In this document: piece by piece, positions 13,679 through 24,784 of the stretch | How positions within the stretch are numbered: the stretch's first letter is position 1 | How the letters are laid out: every line of letters begins with the position of its first letter | Assembly (NCBI RefSeq): GCF_963676685.1 | Contig: NC_092345.1 | Coordinates: forward strand, 80,479,592 to 80,543,591 | DNA: 64,000 bases | Direction: 5' to 3' | Origin: Mytilus edulis | Taxonomy: Eukaryota > Mollusca > Bivalvia > Mytilida > Mytilidae | Translations under genes and position numbers: made by a program | Notes under the pieces: generated by a model | The model's input: the letters and a program-made list of their open reading frames with translations, nothing else | Told to the model about the DNA's origin: nothing | The model's database searches: none

Positions 13679-14537
13679 TTACAGTGACTTGACTGTTAGT
13701 GTTGCTATTCACCAATTGCAACTCATTCAAAATTTTGACCCAATTGCAATTTGTTTTATTAAATCAAATTGTTCAACTGGTCAAAAATTTGAACAAACTG
13801 TTCAGCCAAAATGTGAAAGTGCAAAGTGATAAAATAAATCATACTTACAATCCCATATGTCTGTCACTCCACTGTATTGATGTAATTCCTAAATCAGTCT
13901 ATCAATCTGTATAGTTATATTACAGCCATTACCATACTAAAGGTGAACTGTTTTATTTTGAATTGCTATAAAAATGTCAAAACTAAGCTTTTATAGAGTT
14001 TTTCTTTCGAAAAGTATTCTATATTTATAAGAATCACACATTATGTGAATAAAAACATTTCATATTCAGTAAAATATTTGAAATTGCAATATGTTTGTAG
14101 GAAGGGGAGATAATCGCTTTTTGGTTTTAAAAAGTCTTTATTCAAAAGAATAGTATTTTAGGTTATCTCCCCAAGGAAGCATATTGTTATTTCATACATA
14201 TTTTACTGAATATGAAACTCTATAAAAGCTTAGTTTTGACATTTTTATAGCAATTCAAAATAAAACAGTTCACCTTTAGTATGGTAATGGCTGTAATATA
14301 ACTATACAGATTGATAGACTGATTTAGGAATTACATCAATACAGTGGAGTTACAGACTTATAGGATTGTAAGTATGATTTATTTTATCACTTAGCACTTT
14401 CACATTATGGCTGAACAGTTTGTTCAAAATTTTGACCAGTTGAACAATTTGATTTAATAAAACAAATTGCAATTGGGTCAAAATTTTGAATGAGTTGCAA
14501 TTGGTGAATAGCAACACTAACAGTCAAGTCACTGTAA
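13679..14537. mobile_element. 859-bp foldback element with very long inverted repeats and TA target duplication
   Basis: The left arm (about 13679-14110) and right arm (about 14155-14537) are near-perfect complements along almost their whole length. The ends read TTACAGTGACTTGACTG at both termini and are flanked by TA at 13677-13678 and 14538-14539. Only about 45 bases in the middle are unpaired. No transposase is encoded. The TA duplication points to Tc1/mariner-type mobilisation, which is inference. Open frames in this region are arm sequence. Confidence 0.75.
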
Positions 14538-14539
14538 TA

Positions 14540-15064
14540 GTTGTCTGATTGTTAATCATAAGACATCCTCTTATCTTGTAAAACAATTTCATAGAAACAT
14601 AGATAAATTACCAAATATCTTTTAACAAGTCACTCTACAGTCATTATAGCTGAGCGGACGGGTCAGCACACCTCCTCTTAATCCGCCTGCCAGAAGATTA
14701 ATTGGTGGGCGACGTAATATAGTTACAGAAAATATTCAACTCTGTCCGGTATCTACAAAGTTAGGTTCTGTATCATTGTGTTGATCTGGGTTGTCCACTC
14801 TAGCATTTACTGTTATCTAAAGCTGAGGTGTATGCATGTCTGTGGTCAACGACCGTGCAAGGGCTGTATAGCCAGTCAAGGTCGTTAAAAACTTCAATTT
14901 GTTGTTTGTCTGTGGACCCTTTATCAGCGTTGATTTACATATGGTTTTACAGTGTATGTGCCTGCGGCTAAGTCATCGAGTCCTTCTTTTGGTATTCATC
15001 GACATGCATGATGTACAACTGATTAACCAGACCTTACAAATGGCTGTTTCAAAGTGCATGTTGA
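14540..15064. other. Intergenic sequence, possible repeat at 14640-14900
   Basis: ACCGTGCAAGGGCTGTATAG and CCAGTCAAGGTCGTTAAAAA look like an interspersed repeat end, but no second copy exists in this window. No gene is seen. Confidence 0.35.
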
Positions 15065-15307
15065 TCACCAAAAAGAAAAAGACACCCAAAATTTAACAAA
15101 AGTCATATGACCCTCTTGCTTGACTTTACCAACAGCAACGGTACCTATATTGAATGTAGACAAGTTAGTTCCACTGAAATTCGGTATACCGATATATTCT
15201 CCAGTGGTTAAGTATTGCGATGAAATCGTAAACGATCTGGTATCGGCTCGTTGACGCGGTCGATTTTCCAACAGCGGTATACTACTGTTGTCTTTATTCA
15301 TATACAA
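15065..15307 (-). other. Unrecognised coding-like frame
   Basis: The minus frame reads RPRQRADTRSFTISSQYLTT, GEYIGIPNFSGTNLSTFNIG, then TVAVGKVKQEGHMTFVKFW. Composition is more protein-like than neighbouring frames. Its 5' part overlaps an AACAGCGGTATAC repeat end (15270-15300), so the ATG is repeat-derived. Possibly a captured or decayed exon. Confidence 0.25.
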
Positions 15308-15884
15308 TTCAACTTCAAAGTCTTTGAGAAAAATATCATACAGCTTGTAACGAAATCATTACTGTGTTCACAGTTGCGTAGCTTGACCAAAGCCAAAGTC
15401 TCGGCTTTGTTTATCATTACCTCCATGGGTCTCCTAACTTAAAGATGGTTTCAAATAAAAAACAAAAACCAGATTGTTTTTATTGACAGCTTACGTGGCT
15501 TACATAAGTTTGTAATTTAAAATATGTAACGTTGTCAAGTCGTCTGTTTCGTTCACACGTCATACTTTCAAAGTTTTTCAAGGAGTTTCACCACAGCACA
15601 CACTTTCCATTGAATTGGATAATGAAACAAATACATGTGAACGTATAGAAAAGAATGACTGTCCTCCGAATATTGTATTCTAAGCCGTATTCAATGGGAA
15701 TCAAACACAATTCGATAATTAGGTATCGTGGCCAATTTTTATTTTTCTTGAAATTGCACAATTAAACTTGTCGACAAATGTTTACAGTCAACAACAATTT
15801 TCGCTTAGTAATTTCTTTAATGTTTTTCTAACGTCATCGTGACTGATTTGCCGTTACGAAATACAGAAGATACCAAGAGTAAAG

Positions 15885-15995
15885 CTCAGTAATAGAAAAG
15901 AAACTGACAACGCCCTGGCAAAACACGAACGACAACGAAAAGACAAGTATCTCCTCAAAACACTACATAGAAAACTAAAGACTGGACAACACATA
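15885..15995 (-). repeat. Fragment of PLE tail family 2
   Basis: Shares GAAACTGACAACGCC and the following CATAGAAAACTAAAGA with 24830-24915 and 25390-25475. Diverged, and no RT is nearby. Confidence 0.45.
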
Positions 15996-16719
15996 CCGCA
16001 CAATTATGACATAATAAACTTACCACCGAATGATGAAATGTACATTGCTTTAGACTTTTGAGTCGAAAAAGTCAAAACTTCAAAGTAAAACGCGCCATTT
16101 AAAGCATTTCAGAATCATAACAAAGGAAACACAGCAGGTGTTCCTTTTCAAAACAAAAATAATTTTTATTAAACGTTAAACATTACACGAAACATAAGTA
16201 AAAACAAAATATTAACAGTATATGATAACAGTAAAACCGTGTTCTTAAATATATAGACTGATTAAAGTATCACATTAACATTTTTATTTACTATCAATAG
16301 TGCTCGTATTAAATTACTGATATTTAAATATTACATTGTGTTCGTTCACTCTAAGCGTCTAAAACCTTCATTGAAAAGGACATATTAATTTTAATTTATA
16401 TCAGATAAAATATAGCAACATATATCACTAAAATTCACCGAAACTGTAATAGATGTATATCGGGTTGTAATTTGTGCTATAAATTATCAAAGATGTGTGA
16501 TATGATATGTCTCAATCTTAAAAGTACATACAATCATTTAAGAAAATATACAAACGGTGAATATCCTAATTATACAAAAATATATATTTTGTGCAGTTCA
16601 TTAAAATATGAATATGCAAAATAACGAATCAGCGTTTTTCGTAGACATCGCACATCAAAACGGGAGCCGGACATGAAAAGTCCAGTTCACCATAATATAT
16701 ATCACAAATATAGGCAACT
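15996..16719. other. AT-rich sequence, no gene seen
   Basis: No coding-like frame or element was recognised. A solo PLE tail follows it. Confidence 0.5.
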
Positions 16720-16955
16720 TTATGGCCTTTGTTAGTCTTGTATTATTTTAATTTTTAGTTTCTTGTGTACAATTTGGAAATTAGTATGGCGTTCATTATC
16801 ACTGAACTAGTATATATTTGTTTAGGGGTCAGTTGAAGGACGCCTCCGGGTGCGGGAATTTCTCGCTACATTGAAGACCTGTTGGTGACCTTCTGCTTTT
16901 GTTTTTTCTATGGTCGGGTTGTTGTCTCTTTGGCACATTCCCCATTTTAACAATA
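16720..16955 (+). repeat. PLE tail family 1, solo copy
   Basis: Matches 22770-22990 closely (GGCCTTTGTTAGTCTTGTAT through GTCTCTTTGGCACATTCCCC). At about 16955 it is joined to a reversed scrap of the AACAGCGGTATAC-type tail, forming a composite. Confidence 0.65.
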
Positions 16956-17702
16956 GTATACAGCTGTTCAAAAGTCATAAATCGATTGACAGAAACCAAT
17001 CTGGGTTACAAACTAAAAACTAAAAATCAGTCTTTGGGTCAACAGTGTCTAAGAAAAATGTGTTACTATAAAAAAAAAAAAAAGAAGAAAAACTATCGCT
17101 AGCTCTATAAGAAATTTGTAACAAAATGCATTTCAATAAACGTTGTTTATGTTCACATTCACTAAGAGTACATGGCATGTTCATAAAAGTCATTAACAGA
17201 ATGACAAATTGCATTAATATAAATTTTGTAATAGTGAGAACAAACATTTACAAGAGTCAACATTCCACATTTTATCCACCCTGTATTAATAACAATGGAT
17301 GTCAACAAAGTTGAGTATCAAATAAGTGTTACTCAATCAACTAACAATTCAAGATGTTTTACACGTAGCCCCTCCCAGCCCATCCTCCTATAAATTATGC
17401 AAATACAATTTTTTTCCCAGTAAATAGATTATGTTTTCTGAAGACTTTGTAAACCAAAAAAAGTCCATACACAAAACAGAAAATGAAAATAGAGCATTGG
17501 AATGCAATAACGTAGAAAATATTTTGAGCTGATTATATTGTTATTTATTAATCAATGTGTAACAATTGAAAGATTAGTCTGGCTGTCCACCCTGTATTGT
17601 ATTGAAATGACAAAGAGTAAATACTAAATAAAATAAAACCAAAGTCAATCCTGTCTCAAATTAAGTACACGTTTCTAAGTTATTCTGAGTTCTGGTTTCC
17701 TA

Positions 17703-18103
17703 CACAGCTACTTTTGCATAGGTACTATTTCTGTACTAAAATATGTAGTACTGGAAATTTACTTTTAATAATTAGTACTATTTCTTTACTTTAAAATTAT
17801 TGTAATATTTAGGTACTTGTATTTTACAGTACTTGAATTGTACTATTTTGGTACAGAAATAATACAATATTCCATGTTTGAAAATCACAATTTTAAGAGA
17901 ACTTTCAAAATGCTGAAAATGTAACGGTAGTAACCAAAAATCTGTAGTACCTAAATTTCAAGTACAAATTAAGTGCTGTAAAATACAGGTACCTAAATAT
18001 TACAATAATTTTAAAGTAACAAAATAGTACTGAATATTAAAAGTAAATTTCCAGTACTACAGATTTTTAGTACAGAAATAGTACCTTTGCAAAAGTAGCT
18101 GTG
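17703..18103. mobile_element. 401-bp MITE with long inverted repeats and TA target duplication
   Basis: The ends CACAGCTACTTTTGCA and its complement TGCAAAAGTAGCTGTG are flanked by TA (17701-17702 and 18104-18105). Arms of about 160 bp pair with each other and carry repeated GTACT/AGTAC motifs. It has no coding capacity. Tc1/mariner-type by target site. Confidence 0.75.
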
Positions 18104-18349
18104 TAAGACTTGCAAAATTTTACAAATGTAACATTCTTAATTGCGCCTAATACACATTCGAAGATAGATAACTCTGAGCACACACATAGATATGTAATGA
18201 AATTCTTTGCGTTGTTTATACCAATATTCTTTCACTCTAATGTCAATCTAATTTAATACAAGGACGGCGTTGGGAGTGTGCAATGTTTTCTGTATAATTA
18301 AGAGTACCAAATTGTGACTCTTTTGATTATTCATCTGCAACTTTTTATA

Positions 18350-19200
18350 TATAATTCTGCAGGTCATAGTCGAGGAAAAGAGAACGGGATTGTGGTTACA
18401 ACAATCAGTCGTCATCTATGAAACAAATATTCCATATCATCTACAAATGAAATGTATAGGTATGCAAGCTCAGGAATCTCGTATCTACTGGGAGTTATAT
18501 ACTCTATATATAGGATCTGCTAGAATGTTGCTTCATATTTAGGAACTGAAATCGTTTATTTTGACGTAACATAGTGTTTGAACTGATACTCATTGTCAGT
18601 TTCTAGATGAAAGTCAAGACACGATGCAGACTTTTTTGTATCTGTTGTATTCTGTATTTCAAGTTCGATAGTTGTGTTCGACGGGTTACCCATAGTCGAA
18701 TATATTTAGAGAGAGGACTTCATTTATATAGCGGAAAGTGCAGTTAAAGTACAATGCTAGTTTATTTAATTCTGTACAAGAAGTTTCTGTATGAAGTGAG
18801 CCTCGTATAAAAATAGGAACAAGACGACAAGAAGAGGAGCACAAATGGTTTCCGATGTAATAGGATTTTTTGTTGAAAATCACGTCCTCTGAAGGTAACA
18901 GATATGCTGTCAATTAAGAAATCAAGCATATGGATAATGCTGGTCTCCCAGAATGTTTGTTTAATTCATTTTGAATGAGTGTTTAGATAGTATGACTTTT
19001 TATTCTTAGTCAAGATACTTGTTTATACGTTGATCATTTTATTTTTTGAAACAAAGCAAGACCAATTATTTCAATTTGTCTTTTAACTTGGAATGGGCAA
19101 TACTTGTGTTAAATGTTTTAATACTATCGGCATCGGAAAAGAGACTTGAATTGTATAAACTCTTACAGATCTTTTGAATTTGTTAAGTAGTTTCATCCAT
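18350..19200 (-). pseudogene. PLE reverse-transcriptase fragment, degenerate
   Basis: The minus strand aligns by eye with copy B (25690-26520) across the palm: the region complementary to 18722-18745 encodes an FRYINEV relict where copy B has FRYIDDV, and 18790-18870 corresponds to the GIPMGTNCAP region. Many stops and substitutions. The open frame at 18686-18913 is a surviving piece (ILLPSEDVIFNKKSYYIGNH, then RYINEVLSLN) and not a separate gene. Confidence 0.65.
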
Positions 19201-19214
19201 ACGCATTGTAATAT

Positions 19215-19300
19215 TAATAAAATTGAGAATGGAAATGGGGAATGTGCCAAAGAGACAACAACCCGACCATAGAAAAAAACAACAGCAGAAGGTCACCAAC
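19215..19300 (-). repeat. PLE tail family 1, fragment
   Basis: GAATGGAAATGGGGAATGTG followed by AACAACCCGACCATAG is the complement of the tail end at 22925-23005. It abuts the degenerate RT fragment ending at about 19200. Confidence 0.55.
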
Positions 19301-19446
19301 AGGTCTTAATAGCACTCCTATCTGGCTTCATCTTTCTTACGGTTATTTAAGTGATTGGTATTTTGTACTTTTTAAAGCATTGGTTCCTGGTGTCTATATT
19401 TTCGACACTACGTCCTTCGTCTATTCAAGTTCGGTTTCCATTTTCT

Positions 19447-19850
19447 CTACATGTACTTATTTCTACCTACAAAGCCTTTTTTGTCAACAAGATCTGGCGC
19501 TTGATGAATATCAGTCTGGTTGTCGATATAACCCAAAAGTATCTTGATGAAAGTTCTTTTCGTATCCATTAGGGTTTCTATATATAACAAATTAACAAAA
19601 TATGTCTCAACACTTCCAAATTGTAGTTTGCATAGCATACTTTGTTTAAAAGCAAAATTACTTATATTATGAAGAGAATATTTAAGCACTAGGTGTCAAT
19701 CTTTTTGTAATCCTATCAATAAATAAATCCGATTTGTGGTCATCGTCTTCGACAATTAAATCTATTTGTTTTCCGAAACTTCCTTTAAGATCGCCATCTA
19801 ACATCTGGGTTACGTTCAATGTCGTAGGGCTATGTCGATTTTACCTTCTG
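19447..19850 (-). pseudogene. Unrecognised protein-coding-like remnant
   Basis: On the minus strand about 19825-19685 reads TLNVTQMLDGDLKGSFGKQI, then DLIVEDDDHKSDLFIDRI, ending at a TAA. Downstream in another frame (about 19585-19447) it reads MDTKRTFIKILLGYIDNQTD then LVDKKGFVGRNKYM. Acidic and hydrophilic composition in AT-rich surroundings suggests former coding sequence with frameshifts. No family is recognised. Confidence 0.3.
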
Positions 19851-20049
19851 AGTGTGTAGCTAGCATTGTCGCTAAATAGATCTAGATAGTCCCACAAATG
19901 TATAATATCTAGAGAATCCAAAATGGCGTCGGAAAGTTTATTACTAATGACGTTGCATACTGTTCAGCATAGATAAATTTCTAAGACATGGCGTCTGTAA
20001 AAGATACTACGATATTGAAAATTGTTCAATTTGTTCATACTTACAATGA

Positions 20050-20250
20050 TATAGGTTTTATCTCGTGGGATTTTGTCTGATGCTTGGTCCGTTTCTGTGT
20101 GTGTTAGTTACATTGTAGTGTTGTGTCGTTGTTCTCCTCTTATATTTATGCGTTTCCCTCAGTTTTAGTTTGTAACCCCGATTTTGTTTTTTGTCCATGG
20201 ATTTATGAGTTTGAACAGCGGTATACTACTGTTGCCTTTATTTATCTGCC
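20050..20250 (+). repeat. Family 3 tail with AACAGCGGTATAC end
   Basis: GCGTTTCCCTCAGTTTTAG through GAACAGCGGTATACTACTG and TTGCCTTTATTTA match 41060-41172. The terminal 20 bases form a near-palindrome. Confidence 0.5.
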
Positions 20251-20574
20251 GAGAAGTAAATCACAAAATCGTATAAATGCTTATAATTGTGATTAAATAT
20301 AATTCATTTGTCATTTTTTTTTATACCATAACCTATTCCCGAATATGGCTGAGTGTGAATTCAAATTGCTATTAGATGTGTCTGGGTATTCGTACCATTC
20401 ATGAATTGAGTTTTATTTTATTTGTAGTTCTTATCGGGTATTGTATTATGTCTTATCGTTTGTAGTTTCAATTCAATTTTTATTTTCTATTCTATGTAAA
20501 AGTAAAGATAATTAATCACCCAGTTCATTTATAAGATTATAGTTTTAACCAACTATATGCATAAGATGTATTTG

Positions 20575-22381
20575 TTTTACACAGTTTGAGTTTGAAGAAA
20601 ACCCCGATATAGTAATAACTAACGCAATTACTAACACAATTATATATCAATATTCTTCTAATTTTTATTACATAAATATACCTAATATCATCCACGACTC
20701 ACTCCATACTTACTGTATGAAATGGATAAAACGGGAAAAAGCTGACAAAAAATCTTTGGACTCTTTTTTTAATTCAGTAATGAAGATAGTTGATATACGT
20801 ATTCAACATGTTAAAGAACATTTTACTATAAACAATAACCACAACAAACCTATTTCTCGTATCAAACATATAAACTAAAAGAACTAGCCAATGAATTTGT
20901 TTTTGTCCCGGCCGATAAAGCTGCTAATAATATTATTATTGTTTGACGTAAATTTTACATTGAGGTTCTGAAAAAGGAAATCACCAATTCACCAACATTC
21001 CAACTGACTCCATTTTCAGAAAACGAAATCTGTAACAAACATAAACTTTTAACCACCGCTTTACAGGCAGAGCCTAATACAATGAAAGTCCCAACTATGT
21101 ACTGGCTTCCGAAGCTACACAAAACCCCTTACAAATATAGATTTATTTCGTCTTCAAGCCATTGTTCAACTACTAAATTGTCTATTCTTCTTACCAGCAC
21201 ACTTGGTACAATTAAAAACCTGATAATAAATTGTTCAAATAAGGCCTTCGAAAATAGTGGAATAAATTACTTTTGGAGTGTCAAGAACTCGTTGGAAGTA
21301 CTTGATAAATTGCATGCTTATATTGGTGATTTTGAATCTGTTCAAAGTTTTGATTTTTCTACCCTGTATACCACATTGCCTCACATTCTCATTAAGAAAA
21401 AATTCACACACATGGGCATTCAAAAAATTAGAATGTGAATATATATGTTCAAACTCTTTTAGGTCATTTTTTAGTAGCAATAAACAAAAAAACTATGTTA
21501 ATTGGACATGCTTTGATACTATATATGCCCTTGAATTTTTACTAAATAACATTTTTGTTCGCTTTGGGGATTCCGTATATCGTCAGATTATCGGAATTCC
21601 AATGGGGACTAACTGTGCACCATTTATTGCAGACCTGTTTTTGTATTGTTATGAGTTACAATTTATGACAAAAATAAGCAAAGACCCATCGAAACAATAT
21701 CTGATAAACAAATTTAATAATACTTTTTGATATTTGGATGATATTTTGGCTCTCAATAATGACGACTTCAGTATGTATATTAATGAAATTTATCCTGTTG
21801 AACATACTTTAAATAAAGCCAATACTAACAATGACCACTGCCCTTTTGTCGATCTTGATATCTATATCACTAATGGAAAGCTGAATACTAAAATGTATGA
21901 TAAAAGGGATGATTTTTCATTTCCTATCGTTAATTATCCGTTTTTAGATGGTAACGTTCCCTTGTCACCATCTTACGGTGTTTATATATCTCAACTTGTA
22001 CGATTCGCTCGTGTATGTAACAATGTTTTAGATTTTAACGAGAGAAATTTATGTATTACTGAAAAATTATTACACCAGGGTTTTCGATATCACAAACTAG
22101 TCAAAACATTTACTAAGTTTTATCATCGGTATAAAAACATCATTCGTAAATATAGCTCTACATGCAGACTTCTAATACGTTCAGGTATTTCACATCCAAT
22201 TTTTTATGGAAATATTCTTTATAAAGCACAAAGGTGTCAGTATTCACCTCAGAAACTTACAAAACCTTTGAATAGACTTATTAAGAAGGGATATAATTAC
22301 GATACTGTTGTCAAGTCATTAAAGATTGCATATTTTGGCGTTAATATTGAGTCACTGATAAGGTCTTTGCATCGGAACTAA
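20575..22381 (+). pseudogene. Penelope-like reverse transcriptase, broken copy A
   Basis: The + strand encodes most of a Penelope-like (PLE) reverse transcriptase. In order: FVPADKAANNIIIV (about 20897), YWLPKLHKTPYKYRFI (about 21100), the catalytic-aspartate motif FDFSTLYTTLPH (about 21350), GIPMGTNCAP (about 21590), YLDDIL (about 21731), then KMYDKRDDFSFPIVNYPF and a basic thumb region ending at TAA 22379-22381. It is broken: a frame change near 20870, TGA at 20944-20946, a frame change near 21430, and TGA at 21728-21730 immediately before YLDD, where the sister copy has an arginine codon (CGC). No GIY-YIG endonuclease is seen on either side, so the copy is truncated at the 5' end or belongs to an endonuclease-less lineage. 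Motif order separates it from LTR and LINE enzymes. Its 3' tail follows at 22382-23010. Confidence 0.8.
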
Positions 22382-23010
22382 ACACATTTATTCTAAAAAC
22401 AGTTGTTGGCATGACACGGGTTATGTTCTTCTCATATATGTTATGATGGTATGATACTAAACGCCTAACGGGAAGGATTGTGTCTGATGTTCATATGATG
22501 AAATCATAATCTTTCAGTCAGTTTAATTGAAGTCTGGAGCTGGCATGTCAGTTAACTGCTGTTATTTATGTATTATTGTCATTTTGTTTATTTTCTTTGG
22601 TTACATCTTCTGACATCAGACTCGGACTTCTCTTGAACTGAATTTTAATGTGCGTATTGTTATGCGTTTACTTTTCTACATTGGTTAGAGGTATAGGGGG
22701 AGGGTTGAGATCTCACAAACATGTTTAACCCCGCCGCATTTTTGTGCCTGTCCCAAGTCAGGAGCCTCTGGCCTTTGTTAGTCTTGTATTATTTTAATTT
22801 TAGTTTCTTGTGTACAATTTGGAAATTAGTATGGCGTTCATAATCACTGGACTAGTATATATTTGTTTAGGGGCCAGCTGAAGGACGCCTCCGGGTGCGG
22901 GAATTTCTCGCTACATTGAATACCTGTTGGTGACCCTCTGCTGTTGCTTTTTATTTGGTCGGGTTGTTGTCTCTTTGACACATTCCCCATTTCCATTTTC
23001 AATTTTACCT
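22382..23010 (+). mobile_element. 3' non-coding tail of PLE copy A (tail family 1)
   Basis: This non-coding stretch follows the RT stop of copy A. Its last 270 bases (starting near TTTAACCCCGCCGCA and ending at ACACATTCCCCATTTCC) recur at 16720-16955, 19215-19300, 38145-38610, 56330-56430 and 57675-57985. The copy at 55950-56430 has the same RT-then-tail order, so I infer that the tail belongs to this element family. The open frame at 22927-23118 is inside the tail and is not a gene. Confidence 0.6.
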
Positions 23011-23209
23011 AATCTCGATTCATATCCAATTTTCAGAAATTTACCTGTGATGACACTGATTGTGGCGTTGATTCATTCATGTGACGCACAGTTCGTTATT
23101 CTGATTTGTGTAATGTAATACATTAATTTAGGTATTCGTTGTTATTCTGTGGTAAACATGTCCAAATGTACTTTTATATTATTTATTTATAGATTTCGTT
23201 TTTATTATA

Positions 23210-23590
23210 TTAAATTATTACATTATAAACCTGGCACCTTTGATATCTATTTACACCACTGGGTCGATGCCACTGCTGGTGGACGTTTCGTCCCGGGGGT
23301 ATCACCAGCCCAGTAGTCAGCACTTCGGTGTTGACATGAATACCAATTATATGGTCATTTTTTATAAATTTCCTGTTACAAAACTTAGAATTTTTCTACA
23401 AACTAAGGATGTTCTTATCCCAGGAATAGATTACCTTGGCCGTAATTGGCACAACTTTTGGGAATTTTAGGTCCTCAATACTCTTCAACTTTGTACATTA
23501 TTGGCTTAAACTATTTTGATCTGAGCGTCACTGATGAGTCTTATGTAGACGAAAAGTGCGTCTGGCGTATTAAATTATAATCCTGGTTAA
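23210..23590 (+). mobile_element. Hammerhead-bearing PLE terminal repeat or retrozyme-like unit
   Basis: A unit of about 370 bp begins near CTGGCACCTTTGATATC and ends just after a hammerhead ribozyme core (23525-23568). The sequence after the predicted cleavage point (TAAATTATAATCCTGG) resembles the sequence at the start of the unit (ATTATAAACCTGGCACC), as expected if the unit derives from a tandem or circular template cut by the ribozyme. A related 5' half lies at 27025-27175 on the minus strand, and a related 3' end with ribozyme at 25185-25260 on the minus strand. Known: PLE terminal repeats and mollusc retrozymes carry type I hammerheads. The open frame 23240-23470 is inside this unit and is not a gene. 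Confidence 0.65.
23525..23568 (+). ncRNA. Type I hammerhead ribozyme motif (+)
   Basis: Core elements in order: stem I 5' strand GCGTCA (23525-23530), CTGATGA (23531-23537), stem II GTC/GAC with loop TTATGTA (23538-23550), GAAA (23551-23554), a very short stem III, then GTC (23560-23562) with predicted cleavage after C23562, and stem I 3' strand TGGCGT (23563-23568). Stem I pairs over six positions, two of them wobble. Stem III is only A-U plus an A/G mismatch, so activity as a monomer is doubtful; minimal hammerheads of this class often act as dimers. The universally conserved core bases are intact. Confidence 0.7.
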
Positions 23591-23814
23591 CTATTTATGT
23601 ATCTTGGATTCTTGTTTGTTTTTTGTAACACTTCAGTGTTTCTGTTATTTGGTTGCTTTACTCTTGTAGTTGGTGTGTTTCCCTCGGTTTAGCATGTCGG
23701 AATTATTTACTATTGTATTGTTAATTGTGTTTTTCGCAGTCCTAAATATGCTTGCATTTTTTTGTACAGTATTCTTTTCATGTAATGTTGTCATTTTAGT
23801 TGTATATTTAACAT

Positions 23815-24090
23815 TGCTATGAAAGCGCGAGGTTTGGCTAGCCGCAAAGTCAGGTTTAATCCACCTTTTTTTTTCTTAAAAATGTTCTGTACCAAGTCAG
23901 GAAAATGGCAGTTGTTATTTTATAGTTCGTTTATGTGTGTGTTGCAAAGTCGTTTGTTTTTATTGCACTTCAGTGTTTCTGTTGTTTCGTTGTTTTCCTC
24001 TTAAAGTTGATGTGTTTCCCTCGGTTTTAGTGTGTAACCCGGATTTTTTTTTCTCCCAATCGATTTATGACTTTTGAATAACGGTATAGG
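23815..24090 (+). repeat. Family 3 tail, long copy
   Basis: GAAAGCGCGAGGTTTGGCTA through TGTACCAAGTCAGGAAAATG and TGTTTCCCTCGGTTTTAGTG match 40925-41150. A partial second scrap of the same tail lies at about 23595-23700. Confidence 0.5.
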
Positions 24091-24784
24091 TAGCACGGTA
24101 GTATTTGCATTACATAATTTAGGTTGATCTTTTGTGTACCCTACTCAAGACAGTGTATCTGAACAGTGTGATTGGATCAAAAATACAGTATCAACTGAGC
24201 ATACTTTCCCAAACTGAAGGATGAATCAGGTGTAGAAAATATGAAATAATTTTACATACAGATAAAAATGATTTTTTGAGATTTTTGTTAATTTTGTATT
24301 CACTGCAAGATGAAAGACCTAAAAGCACTAATGGCCTTATGTTTTTAAAGTCAGCAAAACAGTATATGGGAAACAACTCTCGTACGAGTGCAGCAAAGTT
24401 TAGAACACAACAAAAGATTGGCCAAAAATAGACATATAAAGGTTGACATTAAACACCAAGATGTTTTTTACCAAACTTTCTTGCCGAAGGCCACCATTGG
24501 TTTTTCAATACAGCAAGAAATTTTCAGAGGCGTTCTTCAGCTGGTCCCTAAACAAAAATGGGTACTAGTTAATAGATAATAAACAATCTTTTGCACGATC
24601 TGACACTTTTCCAACTACAGTGGGTTTTTTTAAAATTATATCTTCAATTTTTTTATGCAGCACTTGCGGTAGCGCCACCAGATTTCCAACTATGAAAAAA
24701 TCTACCTTCTGTAGCGGACAATAAATTGTGTATGAGTATAAGACATGTTTCTTGTTTGCGAAGTAAAAAACTGTTGCTAAAGGA

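Noticed and set aside
13530..13914. Two overlapping + frames
   Set aside because: They run into the left arm of the palindromic element and are not conserved in the complementary arm as coding sequence.
23275..23309. Minus-strand CTGGTGA...GGGACGAAACGTCC as an antisense hammerhead
   Set aside because: The core has G for the invariant A and stem II does not pair. The symmetry is better explained by the stem-loop reported at 23258-23314.
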